Source: a virus
Reading direction: 5' to 3' (one strand)
Virus record (IMG/VR): IMGVR_UViG_3300007722_000005
Span: 28,206-92,205 of that record
DNA length: 64,000 nt
Shown here: positions 1 through 5,914 of the stretch, piece by piece
Position numbering within the stretch: position 1 is the first letter of the stretch
How the letters are laid out: each line of letters starts with the position of its first letter
Made by a program: the position numbers and the translations under genes
Notes under the pieces: model-generated
The model's database searches: none
What the model saw: only the letters and a program-made list of their open reading frames with translations
What the model was told of the DNA's origin: nothing

Positions 1-321
1 GTGATCACGAGTCAACTTTTCGTCGCCGTGCTGTTTTCCACAGTATCCACAGATGTGGAGGTCGCGACGAAATAGGTTCTTGTTGCTGAGTGTTGGAGTG
101 CGATCAATGTACTTGAATTTTGACTTCAAAGCAACGATTGATCCAATTTCAACATGCGAACGTTCACCCGTCATTCTTGACGTACCACCTTGAAACATAA
201 AATCTTCGTCGCCAAATTCCCACGCGACAAGGCCTTTACATTTCAAAGTCACGGCGTCCTGCCAGTTCATCCAGCTATGTGGCTGACCACCTGCATTTAC
301 TGCTAAGATAAGGTTATGCAT
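1..321 (-). CDS. HNH endonuclease, N-terminal part (cut by window edge)
   Basis: The frame is open from an ATG at 321 to base 1 (107 codons, no stop), so the gene continues outside the window. The last 17 residues hold a C-x2-C pair (CGYCG, C91 and C94) followed by a DH pair. This is the usual start of an HNH nuclease zinc/catalytic site; the second Cys pair and the rest of the HNH fold lie beyond the edge. Phages often carry such genes as free-standing homing endonucleases beside tRNA clusters. Family-level call only. Confidence 0.75.
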   Translation of the reverse strand, partial: MHNLILAVNAGGQPHSWMNWQDAVTLKCKGLVAWEFGDEDFMFQGGTSRMTGERSHVEIGSIVALKSKFKYIDRTPTLSNKNLFRRDLHICGYCGKQHGDEKLTRDH

Positions 322-336
322 GTTACACTTCTATAA

Positions 337-597
337 TTAATCGCCGCCTGGGCGGCCGGTAAATTCTTCGTCTGACATTCCACCCCACTCATCAAACCCG
401 AGGTCGATGTCCTTATGTTTGTTATTATATACTGAATAACTATTATTGGCAACAACTTTAATTCTCTCGGGTGGCGTCAACGAAAACCCTTGTATTGCGT
501 TATTTATCAACCAATTGATGTATCCCATGTCGTTTTTGATAACGTGATCAACAGTTTTACCTTTATATTTCCCAAAACTAAGCCGGCGCTTTTTCAT
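337..597 (-). CDS. small DUF3820-like protein
   Basis: 86 residues. The N-terminus has the pattern FGKYKGKT...GYINWL, which resembles the short DUF3820 / exonuclease-X C-terminal-like module (FGKYKGKxxxxVxxxDpxYlxWl). The C-terminal half is acidic and unrecognised. It overlaps the preceding gene by 20 bases, typical of tightly packed early phage operons. Function unknown. Confidence 0.6.
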   Translation of the reverse strand: MKKRRLSFGKYKGKTVDHVIKNDMGYINWLINNAIQGFSLTPPERIKVVANNSYSVYNNKHKDIDLGFDEWGGMSDEEFTGRPGGD

Positions 598-919
598 TAA
601 TCTCTAACTCCGCTGTTGTCTCGATCCACAACCGTGCACCACAATTAAGTGGTTTGTTTGGACGGTATACAAACTCCGATGGGCCAAGAATCTTGACACC
701 ATACCCCTTAATTGGACCTGCCGACGTTTGTATAGTGACCGGCGGGTCATTCTTTCCGTGTTTCAAATTGCTCATAATAACCTTCTTATCAACGTGTATA
801 CGCTTGATCGAAACGTTATCATGTGCCTTCTCGCGTCTTCTGTTATGAACTTCGCGTATAGACGGTTCTGACACTAATTTGAACGCTTTTCTACGACTAT
901 ATACACGCTTCTCGGCCAT
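578..919 (-). CDS. hypothetical protein, basic N-terminus
   Basis: 113 residues, strongly basic in the first half (many R and K) with a beta-rich second half (SAGPIKGYGVKILGPSE). No family recognised. Its end overlaps the start of the next gene and codon use looks like its neighbours, which supports it as real. Confidence 0.55.
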   Translation of the reverse strand: MAEKRVYSRRKAFKLVSEPSIREVHNRRREKAHDNVSIKRIHVDKKVIMSNLKHGKNDPPVTIQTSAGPIKGYGVKILGPSEFVYRPNKPLNCGARLWIETTAELEINEKAPA

Positions 920-943
920 GGTTGTCGTATTGTTTCCTTATAG

Positions 944-1126
944 TTAGACTCTCGGGTGGGTGATCTTCGCGAACGTTTCGATACCACGAAGACGCTCAAT
1001 TTCATCAGCAGCTTCTTCGAGGATATCTGCAATACGATCTGATTTGCCTTCCTGCACACTTTTGCGGCCGGGAATTTGACGACGGATTTTGGCGCGTACT
1101 CTCAGTCTGGTAATAAGATCGTCCAT
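944..1126 (-). CDS. small helical protein, paralogue of the 27.4-kb gene
   Basis: 60 residues with the helical signature DRIADILEEAADEIERLR. A close relative of this segment (DRISDILEEAADRIQEL) is in the 66-residue protein at 27400-27600. Both start with a basic RAKIRR / RAEIRR segment. Such short alpha-helical proteins are common in phage early regions; function unknown. Confidence 0.55.
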   Translation of the reverse strand: MDDLITRLRVRAKIRRQIPGRKSVQEGKSDRIADILEEAADEIERLRGIETFAKITHPRV

Positions 1127-1128
1127 AA

Positions 1129-1572
1129 TTAAATGCTAGGGGCGCCACAATTTGTGCAACCTCCTGCCATACTCCTCTGTTCGTTTTCGCAGCACAGGCC
1201 TTTGTAGTAACCACTCTCGTTGCCATCGTAAATAATTACGTGAGTAGTTATCCGCGCAATTGAAACCATGTGTTTAGTTCCTTTACTTTCCTTGATGTTT
1301 GGGTGAAAGGCAACAACCAAATCTGGCTTCTCGGCCAACATCGCCTTGTTACGAATTGGACCTGCTGCATTTTTGTATTTCTTCCAATCCGCTGGAAATT
1401 TCTTGGCGGGGATTCCATTATGGTCCGCCCAGTTGCGCGACATAATGTCAACGCCGCGGCACTCCCCCTCAATCAGCAGGGTGAAGTTGTTGACTTTGTG
1501 GAGTTCGTCGAGATGCAGCTCGAGATACTCACTATCAATCCAATCTCTATCGCCACACACAAGAACTTTCAT
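1129..1572 (-). CDS. SLOG-family (DUF2493) nucleotide-binding protein
   Basis: 147 residues. The N-terminus MKVLVCGDRDW, the central GECRGVD and the segment FPADWKKY...AAGPIRN match the DUF2493/YspA branch of the SLOG superfamily, Rossmann-like proteins thought to bind nucleotide-derived ligands. The C-terminus adds CC and CTNCG cysteines, possibly a small metal site. Its Shine-Dalgarno (GAGAGG, 9 bases before the ATG) is formed by the 3' end of the RNase P RNA immediately upstream, so its translation may depend on processing of that RNA. Role in the phage unknown. Confidence 0.8.
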   Translation of the reverse strand: MKVLVCGDRDWIDSEYLELHLDELHKVNNFTLLIEGECRGVDIMSRNWADHNGIPAKKFPADWKKYKNAAGPIRNKAMLAEKPDLVVAFHPNIKESKGTKHMVSIARITTHVIIYDGNESGYYKGLCCENEQRSMAGGCTNCGAPSI

Positions 1573-1580
1573 AATTTTAA

Positions 1581-1828
1581 CCTCTCTATAGCCGGGGTTC
1601 TGTTCTATCTGCTAATTCGTCTGTGAGTTTCCTCACCCTCGTCAGGTTTCAATCTGAGTCATAGGTGCACCAACCCGATATCTCGGCGAGTCACGTCATC
1701 GATATCTGTTTGGCTTGCTGCCGCTGATGTCATCGTACAAGCGACTTTCGTCTCCGATGTAGCATTTACAGCTGCTCTTGGCAGCCCCGAACTTCCTCGA
1801 CAACAAGTTGCCGCTAGCAGTCGAGAGG
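1581..1828 (-). ncRNA. rnpB: RNase P RNA (M1-type), phage-encoded
   Basis: Read on the minus strand, the element has the universal RNase P RNA core. The 5' conserved block GAGGAAGUUCGGGGCU pairs with the 3' block ACAGAACCCCGGCU to form helix P4, including the conserved bulged U (AG-U-UCGGGG with CCCCGGCU). P1 is CCUCUC/GAGAGG and can extend to 14 bp with flanking AU pairs. P2 is CUGCUA/UAGCAG, P3 a short hairpin GGCAA-CUUG-UUGUC, P5 GCUGCC/GGCAGC; a GUGAG-GAAA-CUCAC hairpin follows. At about 250 nt it is shorter than E. coli M1 (377 nt). It lies just upstream of the tRNA array's companion genes, where it would process tRNA 5' ends. Confidence 0.85.
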
Positions 1829-1836
1829 TTAAAATT

Positions 1837-2406
1837 TTAAACTCTTTTGGCGCCGTGACCGTCGATAGGTTTGAACGTTTTCTTTTTCATGATCTGTTTA
1901 ACATGATCGTAACTGATTGGGCAATAGTTGTGATTATCGACACCCACATCAATAGATAATGAATTTGGATCGTCTGGTAGATTCCCGTGCGAATGGCCAT
2001 ATAACTGCCACGAACCGTGGTGCGATTTGTTCCACACCTTCATTGCATAGTGCATAAGAATGATAAGCTGCTGACCTTTGCTTTTTGTTTTGTCAGTAAC
2101 TTTTAATTCAAAATAATCCTTGACCCACACAAAATGTTTTGCAACACACGGGTCCATTTTGCTGTCGTGATTGCCACGAACTAAGAACTTGCGGCCGTTC
2201 AATCTTTTGATGACCGCTTCGGCTTCATGGGGGCGAAGAAATGCAAAATCACCAACAAAATAAACTTCGTCATCAAATTGAACATGATCGTTGTGGTTAG
2301 TGATCAATGTCTCGTTCATATTATCAACATTCGCGAATGGCCGATTGCAAAATTTTATTATATTTGCGTGACCGTAATGTTGATCGCTTGTGAACCATAT
2401 TGTCAT
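1837..2406 (-). CDS. calcineurin-like metallophosphoesterase
   Basis: 189 residues with the metallophosphoesterase metal-binding motifs in order: SDQHYGH (D-x-H), VGDFAF (GD), RGNHD (GNH[DE]) and YGHSHG (GHxH). This size matches the single-domain phage/bacterial family often annotated as phosphoesterase or phosphodiesterase. Substrate cannot be deduced. Start is the ATG at 2406. The stop lies 9 bases before the RNase P RNA, suggesting co-transcription. Confidence 0.85.
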   Translation of the reverse strand: MTIWFTSDQHYGHANIIKFCNRPFANVDNMNETLITNHNDHVQFDDEVYFVGDFAFLRPHEAEAVIKRLNGRKFLVRGNHDSKMDPCVAKHFVWVKDYFELKVTDKTKSKGQQLIILMHYAMKVWNKSHHGSWQLYGHSHGNLPDDPNSLSIDVGVDNHNYCPISYDHVKQIMKKKTFKPIDGHGAKRV

Positions 2407-2454
2407 TTTTTTTATTCCCTAGCACGTTTGGTTATTTTCCTTGCTTTTACAATG

Positions 2455-2549
2455 TGGTGCCCCCGCCCGGATTCGAACCGAGATCATGCGCCAATCTAGC
2501 GCCAATGCCGAGGTATAAGCTCGGAGTTTTACCGTTAAACTACAGGGGT
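2455..2549 (-). tRNA. tRNA, anticodon UAU (Ile), with a long variable arm
   Basis: Anticodon stem CCGAG/CUCGG encloses CUUAUAC (anticodon UAU). T-arm CUCGG-UUCGAAU-CCGGG, acceptor ACCCCUG/CGGGGGC and encoded CCA. The variable region is about 25 nt and contains two UUGGCGC units able to form a GCGC stem; that is unusual for Ile, so identity is less certain than structure. Confidence 0.7.
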
Positions 2550-2551
2550 TT

Positions 2552-2626
2552 TGGAGCTCCAGGACAGAGTTGAACTGTCTTTCGCACTTTACCAAAGTGC
2601 AGTAATAACCATTATACTACAGGAGC
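2552..2626 (-). tRNA. tRNA-Thr (GGU)
   Basis: Anticodon stem GCACU/AGUGC with loop UUGGUAA; acceptor GCUCCUG/CUGGAGC; CCA encoded. Separated from the preceding tRNA by only two bases, so both probably come from one precursor. Confidence 0.85.
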
Positions 2627-2703
2627 GTTAATAAGTCCAGCCTAAAACTTTCATCAATTTCGTTTTGACTCTAATGCTGGTGCGTTAATTATCCACATAA
2701 TTT

Positions 2704-2776
2704 TGGCACCCCATGAAGGAATTCAACCTCCGCAATCAAGGGTAGAAACCTCGACGCCGACATCATCGGATGGGGC
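2704..2776 (-). tRNA. tRNA-Arg (UCU)
   Basis: Acceptor GCCCCAU/AUGGGGU, D-arm CCGAUGAUGUCGG, anticodon stem CGAGG/CCUUG with loop UUUCUAC, T-arm GGAGG-UUGAAUU-CCUUC, CCA encoded. The D-arm is the same as in tRNA-Arg(UCG) at 7065, indicating common origin. Confidence 0.8.
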
Positions 2777-2810
2777 ATTGTTAAAAGTTAAAATCCTGTT
2801 ATTTGTACAG

Positions 2811-2918
2811 CTATAAAAAATATCCTATAGCAACTATAACGAACCACTCTGTCAGTGAAAATTGGTAACACCAACTCGGCAGCTTGAATGCAATATATTC
2901 AAATATTTTGTCAAACAT
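2811..2918 (-). CDS. possible 35-residue hydrophobic peptide
   Basis: Short frame starting at an ATG that overlaps the stop of the preceding gene by one base (TAATG). The C-terminal half is hydrophobic (WFVIVAIGYFL) and could form one membrane segment. No Shine-Dalgarno is visible and no family is recognised. Confidence 0.3.
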   Translation of the reverse strand: MFDKIFEYIAFKLPSWCYQFSLTEWFVIVAIGYFL

Positions 2919-2919
2919 T

Positions 2920-3138
2920 TTAGTAGTGCCTTTCGTTTGGATGAAGTCGCCAAAATAACCGGCTCGCTTTCTCTGGCGCTTTGTGGTAAACATCAAACCA
3001 ATATTCGTGCACAATGTCTAGCTTCTGGTTCTTCTGCTTGTGCCCGATCCAATAGGGGTTCGAATGGCCACGAGGGCGCCACGTTTTTTCGTGGTAATTC
3101 CTGCGTAGTTGCCTGTCGAGGAATCTATACCCCCACAT
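2920..3138 (-). CDS. hypothetical protein, aromatic and basic
   Basis: 72 residues, rich in W, Y, H and R (for example EYWFDVYHKAPEKASR), hydrophilic, no recognised family. It starts one base after the stop of the preceding small gene and so belongs to the same operon. Confidence 0.5.
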   Translation of the reverse strand: MWGYRFLDRQLRRNYHEKTWRPRGHSNPYWIGHKQKNQKLDIVHEYWFDVYHKAPEKASRLFWRLHPNERHY

Positions 3139-3139
3139 A

Positions 3140-3283
3140 TCAGACGTTCAGGTGCTTCTTGAGAGATTCGAGCTCGCGCTGTTTCCGAGCAACATACTTC
3201 TCATTATCAGGGTAAGCTATTTTGAAACGCTCAAGTGCACCTTTACGACGTTCCTGACGACGAATAAAACTATTCTTGATCAT
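3140..3283 (-). CDS. 47-residue basic helical protein
   Basis: Frame from an ATG at 3283 that overlaps the phosphatase-like gene's stop (ATGA). The product is rich in R, K and E with a likely helix (NEKYVARKQRELESLKKHL). Tight spacing on both sides supports it as a real gene despite its size. Function unknown. Confidence 0.55.
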   Translation of the reverse strand: MIKNSFIRRQERRKGALERFKIAYPDNEKYVARKQRELESLKKHLNV

Positions 3284-3606
3284 TTTAGCTGGTCCTCCAT
3301 CTCATTAAATGCTCGACTAAGTTGTACCGATGCTATCTGAACAAGTTTTGGATCCTTGAATCCAAAATTATCAGGTAGATTTAATGTTATCACGTGTTTG
3401 TCGGCAAGGTCGAATTCGCTCGAAGTTTCCTCGAAATTCTCTTTGTTGACAAACACAACAGCATCGGACCAATGAATCAGAACGTCGTCAGCGTGGATCA
3501 ACGCAAATGTTTTTGTTGACCCTGCTGCACGTGTGTTGAAGTTGAATGGATCGTTTGATAGAATCCAAGCGACGGTCGGGGAGCGTAGCAGTCCAGCTGA
3601 GCACAC
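3280..3606 (-). CDS. tyrosine-phosphatase-like protein (COG4551 type)
   Basis: The P-loop VCSAGLLRSPT fits the C-x5-R-S signature of low-molecular-weight protein tyrosine phosphatases, and the later VITLNLPDNFGFKDPKLV matches the conserved IPDxYxFMDPELV-like end of the COG4551 family. The first in-frame start seen is a GTG right at the catalytic loop, which would remove the first beta strand (KVLCV). The frame stays open upstream to near the AAGGAG at about 3680, so the true start is probably upstream at a non-standard codon. Confidence 0.6.
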   Translation of the reverse strand: MCSAGLLRSPTVAWILSNDPFNFNTRAAGSTKTFALIHADDVLIHWSDAVVFVNKENFEETSSEFDLADKHVITLNLPDNFGFKDPKLVQIASVQLSRAFNEMEDQLK

Positions 3607-3716
3607 ACAAAGAACCTTTAACGAAGTTCCTTGGTGAGAATTAGTAGAATTGTGTTTTCTGTTATTGATGATGAACTCCTTTTTGATGAAGGTTTCGTAA
3701 CTGTTTGAATATGACT

Positions 3717-3744
3717 ATTATACGTTTTTTTTACAAAAGGTCAA
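3717..3744 (-). promoter_or_regulatory. sigma70-like promoter
   Basis: Minus-strand TTGACC, 16-bp spacer, TATAAT. Both hexamers are near-consensus. It lies between tRNA-Gly and the phosphatase-like gene and would drive 3606 downward through the small genes and the first tRNAs. Confidence 0.75.
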
Positions 3745-3763
3745 CAATTTTAAATTTCAAAAG

Positions 3764-3838
3764 TGGAGCAGGTGGCGGGGATCGAACCCGCGACATTCAC
3801 GTTGGCAACGTGGCATTCTTCCGCTGAACTACACCTGC
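3764..3838 (-). tRNA. tRNA-Gly (GCC)
   Basis: Acceptor GCAGGUG/CACCUGC is fully paired; anticodon loop UUGCCAA in stem CCACG/CGUGA; T-arm GCGGG-UUCGAUC-CCCGC; CCA encoded. Confidence 0.9.
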
Positions 3839-3872
3839 GTTATTACATTTCTTCGTGTGTGCTTACGCTTGT

Positions 3873-3950
3873 TGGTACCCCCGGTCGGATTCGAACCGAC
3901 ACTGTGCAGGTTTTGAATCTGCTGCCTCCTACCAATTGCGCTACGGGGGC
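3873..3950 (-). tRNA. tRNA-Leu (CAA), short variable arm
   Basis: Acceptor GCCCCCG/CGGGGGU, anticodon loop UUCAAAA in a GCAGA/CCUGC stem, T-arm GUCGG-UUCGAAU-CCGAC, CCA encoded. The variable region is only about 6 nt, whereas bacterial tRNA-Leu normally has a long type II arm. Confidence 0.8.
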
Positions 3951-3962
3951 ATAGTTTTTGAT

Positions 3963-4033
3963 TGGTACCCTGAGTGAGATTCGAACTCACAAAAGCTGGT
4001 TTAGGAAACCTGCTCCCGTCCATTGGTCAGGAT
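3963..4033 (-). tRNA. tRNA-Arg (CCU), reduced D-arm
   Basis: Acceptor AUCCUGA/UCAGGGU, anticodon loop UUCCUAA, T-arm GUGAG-UUCGAAU-CUCAC, CCA encoded. The D region is short (CC-AAUGGAC-GG), giving a 71-nt tRNA. Confidence 0.75.
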
Positions 4034-4034
4034 G

Positions 4035-4427
4035 TTATGTATGTATTATTGCTGAGGCGATATACTTCTGTATCTTAGCAGGTACGTTATGTGCTTTATT
4101 CATTACATCGGTCATTGTGAACTCGCTCGTGATTCCTTCTCGTGCGAAACTATATAGCGTTCCACCTGGGTGCTCAGTAGCGAGTATCTTCAACATACCG
4201 GCATCAGTAGCTGGAGCGTTGACTGCTGTTTTCTTGATCTTTACCGCCTGTGCAATGCCCATTGTATCTCGGAGCATAGACATCACCTCAGAGGGATCAG
4301 CATTGCGCATTACAGACAACACTTTACCGACGAGGACGTTGATGGCCTTATCTTTTCCAGACTTTACTTGCTCAACGGTCTTTTGATTGTCTGCAATGAC
4401 TTGGGTAATTAGTTCTTCTATTTTCAT
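4035..4427 (-). CDS. GatB/YqeY-domain protein
   Basis: 130 residues from the ATG at 4427; the longer upstream frame is only the tRNA-Ser read through. The N-terminal half (NQKTVEQVKSGKDKAINVLVGKVL) matches the GatB/YqeY tRNA-amidotransferase tail domain (NPxxVxxyksGKxkAixxLVGqVMK), which binds the elbow of tRNA in GatCAB. The remainder is unrecognised. Lying between tRNA-Arg and tRNA-Ser, it may act on tRNA, but the catalytic GatB part is absent, so amidotransferase activity is not predicted. Confidence 0.65.
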   Translation of the reverse strand: MKIEELITQVIADNQKTVEQVKSGKDKAINVLVGKVLSVMRNADPSEVMSMLRDTMGIAQAVKIKKTAVNAPATDAGMLKILATEHPGGTLYSFAREGITSEFTMTDVMNKAHNVPAKIQKYIASAIIHT

Positions 4428-4435
4428 ATGAATTT

Positions 4436-4525
4436 TGGCGGAGAGTAGAGTAGTCGAAACCCATTCCATTCCTGGAACCAACTGTTTTCGAGGCAGTGTC
4501 GTCAATCCCTGACAATTTACTCTCC
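4436..4525 (-). tRNA. tRNA-Ser (CGA)
   Basis: 90-nt type II tRNA: acceptor GGAGAGU/ACUCUCC with discriminator G, anticodon loop CUCGAAA in stem ACUGC/ACAGU, long variable arm UGGUUCC-AG-GAAUGGA, CCA encoded. Its first bases overlap the stop codon of the 56-residue gene upstream. Confidence 0.85.
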
Positions 4526-4687
4526 ATTAAGTATTTTAGCGTCTTTCTCGCTGAGAGGAGTGCAACAATCTACCTTCAACTCTTCGTATGGAAGCTTTCT
4601 GAATATACGATCCCAACCTTCACGATAAGCATTGGTCGGTTGTTTCGTTTTCAGTTCGTCGCCAGTGATGTCGTTTTTTGATGTCAT
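4517..4687 (-). CDS. 56-residue conserved-looking phage protein
   Basis: ATG at 4687; the product begins MTSKNDITGDELKTK and contains YREGWDRIF, a soluble charged protein. Its TAA stop (4517-4519) lies inside the acceptor stem of tRNA-Ser, so maturation of that tRNA destroys the 3' end of this message. Function unknown. Confidence 0.6.
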   Translation of the reverse strand: MTSKNDITGDELKTKQPTNAYREGWDRIFRKLPYEELKVDCCTPLSEKDAKILNGE

Positions 4688-4702
4688 AATCTATTTGTGT
4701 AG

Positions 4703-4778
4703 TGGTAGTGACCGTGGGAGTCGAACCCACCTATTCTTCCTTATGAGGGAAGCACATAAGCCGCTCTGTCAGGTCACT
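4703..4778 (-). tRNA. tRNA-Met (CAU)
   Basis: Acceptor AGUGACC/GGUCACU, anticodon stem CUUCC/GGAAG with loop CUCAUAA, CCA encoded. CAU could also be an Ile2 tRNA if C34 were lysidinylated; sequence alone does not decide. Confidence 0.85.
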
Positions 4779-4783
4779 GCTGT

Positions 4784-4857
4784 TGGTGGTTCCAAGAGGA
4801 ATCGGACCTCTATATTCGCCATGTCAAAGCGACACTCTACCATTGAGTTATGGAACC
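4784..4857 (-). tRNA. tRNA-Val (GAC)
   Basis: Acceptor GGUUCCA/UGGAACC, anticodon loop UUGACAU in stem UCGCU/GGCGA, T-arm AGAGG-UCCGAUU-CCUCU, CCA encoded. Confidence 0.8.
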
Positions 4858-4864
4858 TAATTTA

Positions 4865-4940
4865 TGGGGTGATCGACGAGATTCGAACTCGCGCTATCTG
4901 ATTCACAATCAGAGGTGCTGACCTTTACACTACGACCACC
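4865..4940 (-). tRNA. tRNA-His (GUG)
   Basis: Anticodon loop UUGUGAA in stem UCUGA/UCAGA. An extra 5' G opposite C73 is present before acceptor GUGGUCG/CGAUCAC, the identity hallmark of tRNA-His. CCA encoded. Confidence 0.9.
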
Positions 4941-4946
4941 ATTGTT

Positions 4947-5018
4947 TGGTAGCGGCCGAGGGTAACGATCCCTCTCCCATCGCAGGTTATGAGCCTGGAG
5001 TCTACCACTAGAAGCCGC
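4947..5018 (-). tRNA. tRNA-Met (CAU), second copy
   Basis: Acceptor GCGGCUU/GGCCGCU, anticodon loop CUCAUAA, T-loop AUCGUUA, CCA encoded. It differs widely from the Met tRNA at 4703. The three G-C pairs of an initiator are not seen, so it may be an elongator or Ile2. Confidence 0.8.
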
Positions 5019-5041
5019 AATAGTCTTCTTTACTTCAATTC

Positions 5042-5118
5042 TGGTGCGCGGGCAGAGAATCGAACTCTGCAAATCCCACTTGTAAGGAGGGTGGTGTCAC
5101 CAGCTACGCTCCCCGCGC
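5042..5118 (-). tRNA. tRNA-Val (UAC)
   Basis: Acceptor GCGCGGG/CCCGCGC fully paired, anticodon loop CUUACAA, T-arm GCAGA-GUUCGAUU-CUCUGC, CCA encoded. Confidence 0.85.
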
Positions 5119-5174
5119 TTTGCGTGAAGTTATAAGGTTGTCAAGCCAACCTTCTCAAATCATGAGATGAAAAT

Positions 5175-5251
5175 TGGTCGGAGTACAAGGATTCGAACCT
5201 TGGACCCTCTGCTCCCAAAGCAGATGCGCTGCCAGACTGCGCTACACTCCG
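5175..5251 (-). tRNA. tRNA-Pro (UGG)
   Basis: Acceptor CGGAGUG/UACUCCG, anticodon loop UUUGGGA in stem UCUGC/GCAGA, T-arm CAAGG-UUCGAAU-CCUUG, CCA encoded. The C1-G72 pair is typical of bacterial Pro tRNA. Confidence 0.9.
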
Positions 5252-5256
5252 AAACT

Positions 5257-5330
5257 TGGTGCCCCTTGACGGAATCGAACCGCCGTAAGCTGCTTACAAA
5301 ACAGCCGTAATACCATTATACTAAAGGGGC
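5257..5330 (-). tRNA. tRNA-Thr (UGU)
   Basis: Acceptor GCCCCUU/AAGGGGC, anticodon loop UUUGUAA in stem GCUGU/GCAGC, T-arm GGCGG-UUCGAUU-CCGUC, CCA encoded. Confidence 0.9.
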
Positions 5331-5332
5331 AA

Positions 5333-5400
5333 ATTATATTAATTACTTTTCTAAGTCAACTACTCGACCGCTGAGCTATCGAGTAATAATTCTATTTATA
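5333..5400 (-). promoter_or_regulatory. promoter region over a truncated tRNA remnant
   Basis: Minus strand: TATAAATA late box (5393-5400), then a tRNA 5'-half look-alike (UUACUCGAUAGCUCAGCGG, with D-arm) lacking any T-arm, then TTGACT, 15 bp, TATAAT (5333-5359) directly before tRNA-Thr. The half tRNA is probably a relic of an array rearrangement. Confidence 0.45.
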
Positions 5401-5402
5401 GT

Positions 5403-5597
5403 CTACGTTTCTTCCATTCCTGACGCTCCAGAGAGGCTTACACAATTTGGATCCTCTGCAATTACCGCAACAAACCGCATGTGGATGCTTCGCAACGTTG
5501 CTGCAATCGAAAGAGCGTCGCTCAAATCGCTGGCAACGTGGCCTTGTGTTACACTATCAAGCGTTGTCCAATATACTTTATATTCAGCTTTGTTCAT
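5403..5597 (-). CDS. hypothetical protein
   Basis: 64 residues from the ATG at 5597; a GTG at 5615 would add six residues. The core KVYWTTLDSVTQGHVASDLSDALSIAATLRS looks like a globular small protein. No family recognised. It is the only coding gene between the tRNA remnant and the structured leader at 5.6-5.85 kb. Confidence 0.5.
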   Translation of the reverse strand: MNKAEYKVYWTTLDSVTQGHVASDLSDALSIAATLRSIHMRFVAVIAEDPNCVSLSGASGMEET

Positions 5598-5850
5598 ATG
5601 TTTTACTTGTGACACTATCGTTTAAGCCCGCTCAGGCCCGCACCCTCGAGGTATGTTGACCATATTTGCAAGACTCCTATGTAGCTTTCATAGGCGTAAC
5701 GCCACAAGTAAAACATTCGGCTCAGTACACCGAGAGGTATGATGAGTATCCTTTATGGTGTAGGGGACGTCCAGGCACATCACCGCGGTACACCATTTCA
5801 TCTTCTTTTGTTGCACTAAGGCGAAGAATCTTCAGAAGGTAACCTTTTCA
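5594..5850 (-). ncRNA. candidate structured RNA / leader
   Basis: A region of about 250 bases downstream of the promoter at 5860. On the minus strand it contains an outer pairing ACUUGUG...CACAAGU about 100 nt apart, inner hairpins CCUAUG-CAUAGG and GGCG-UUA-CGCC, and a further hairpin GGUGUA/UACACC around a GC-rich core. Its 3' end reaches the start of the 5403 gene. The first part could alternatively encode a short peptide (KILRLSATKEDEMVYRG...) without a standard start codon. No known RNA class was matched. Confidence 0.35.
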
Positions 5851-5914
5851 ACAATGTCTATTATACTACCATTTAAAGAATAGTCAACACTTTTCTTTTT
5901 ATTGTTAATTCGGC
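5841..5914. repeat. 74-bp direct repeat, copy A
   Basis: Identical except for one base to 7343-7416. It contains the end of the sulfotransferase-like gene and a sigma70-like promoter, so the other copy is a displaced gene end plus promoter. Confidence 0.9.
5860..5887 (-). promoter_or_regulatory. sigma70-like promoter inside repeat copy A
   Basis: TTGACT, 16 bp, TATAAT on the minus strand. The -35 lies within the last codons of the sulfotransferase-like gene. It would transcribe the structured leader and the 5403 gene. Confidence 0.75.
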
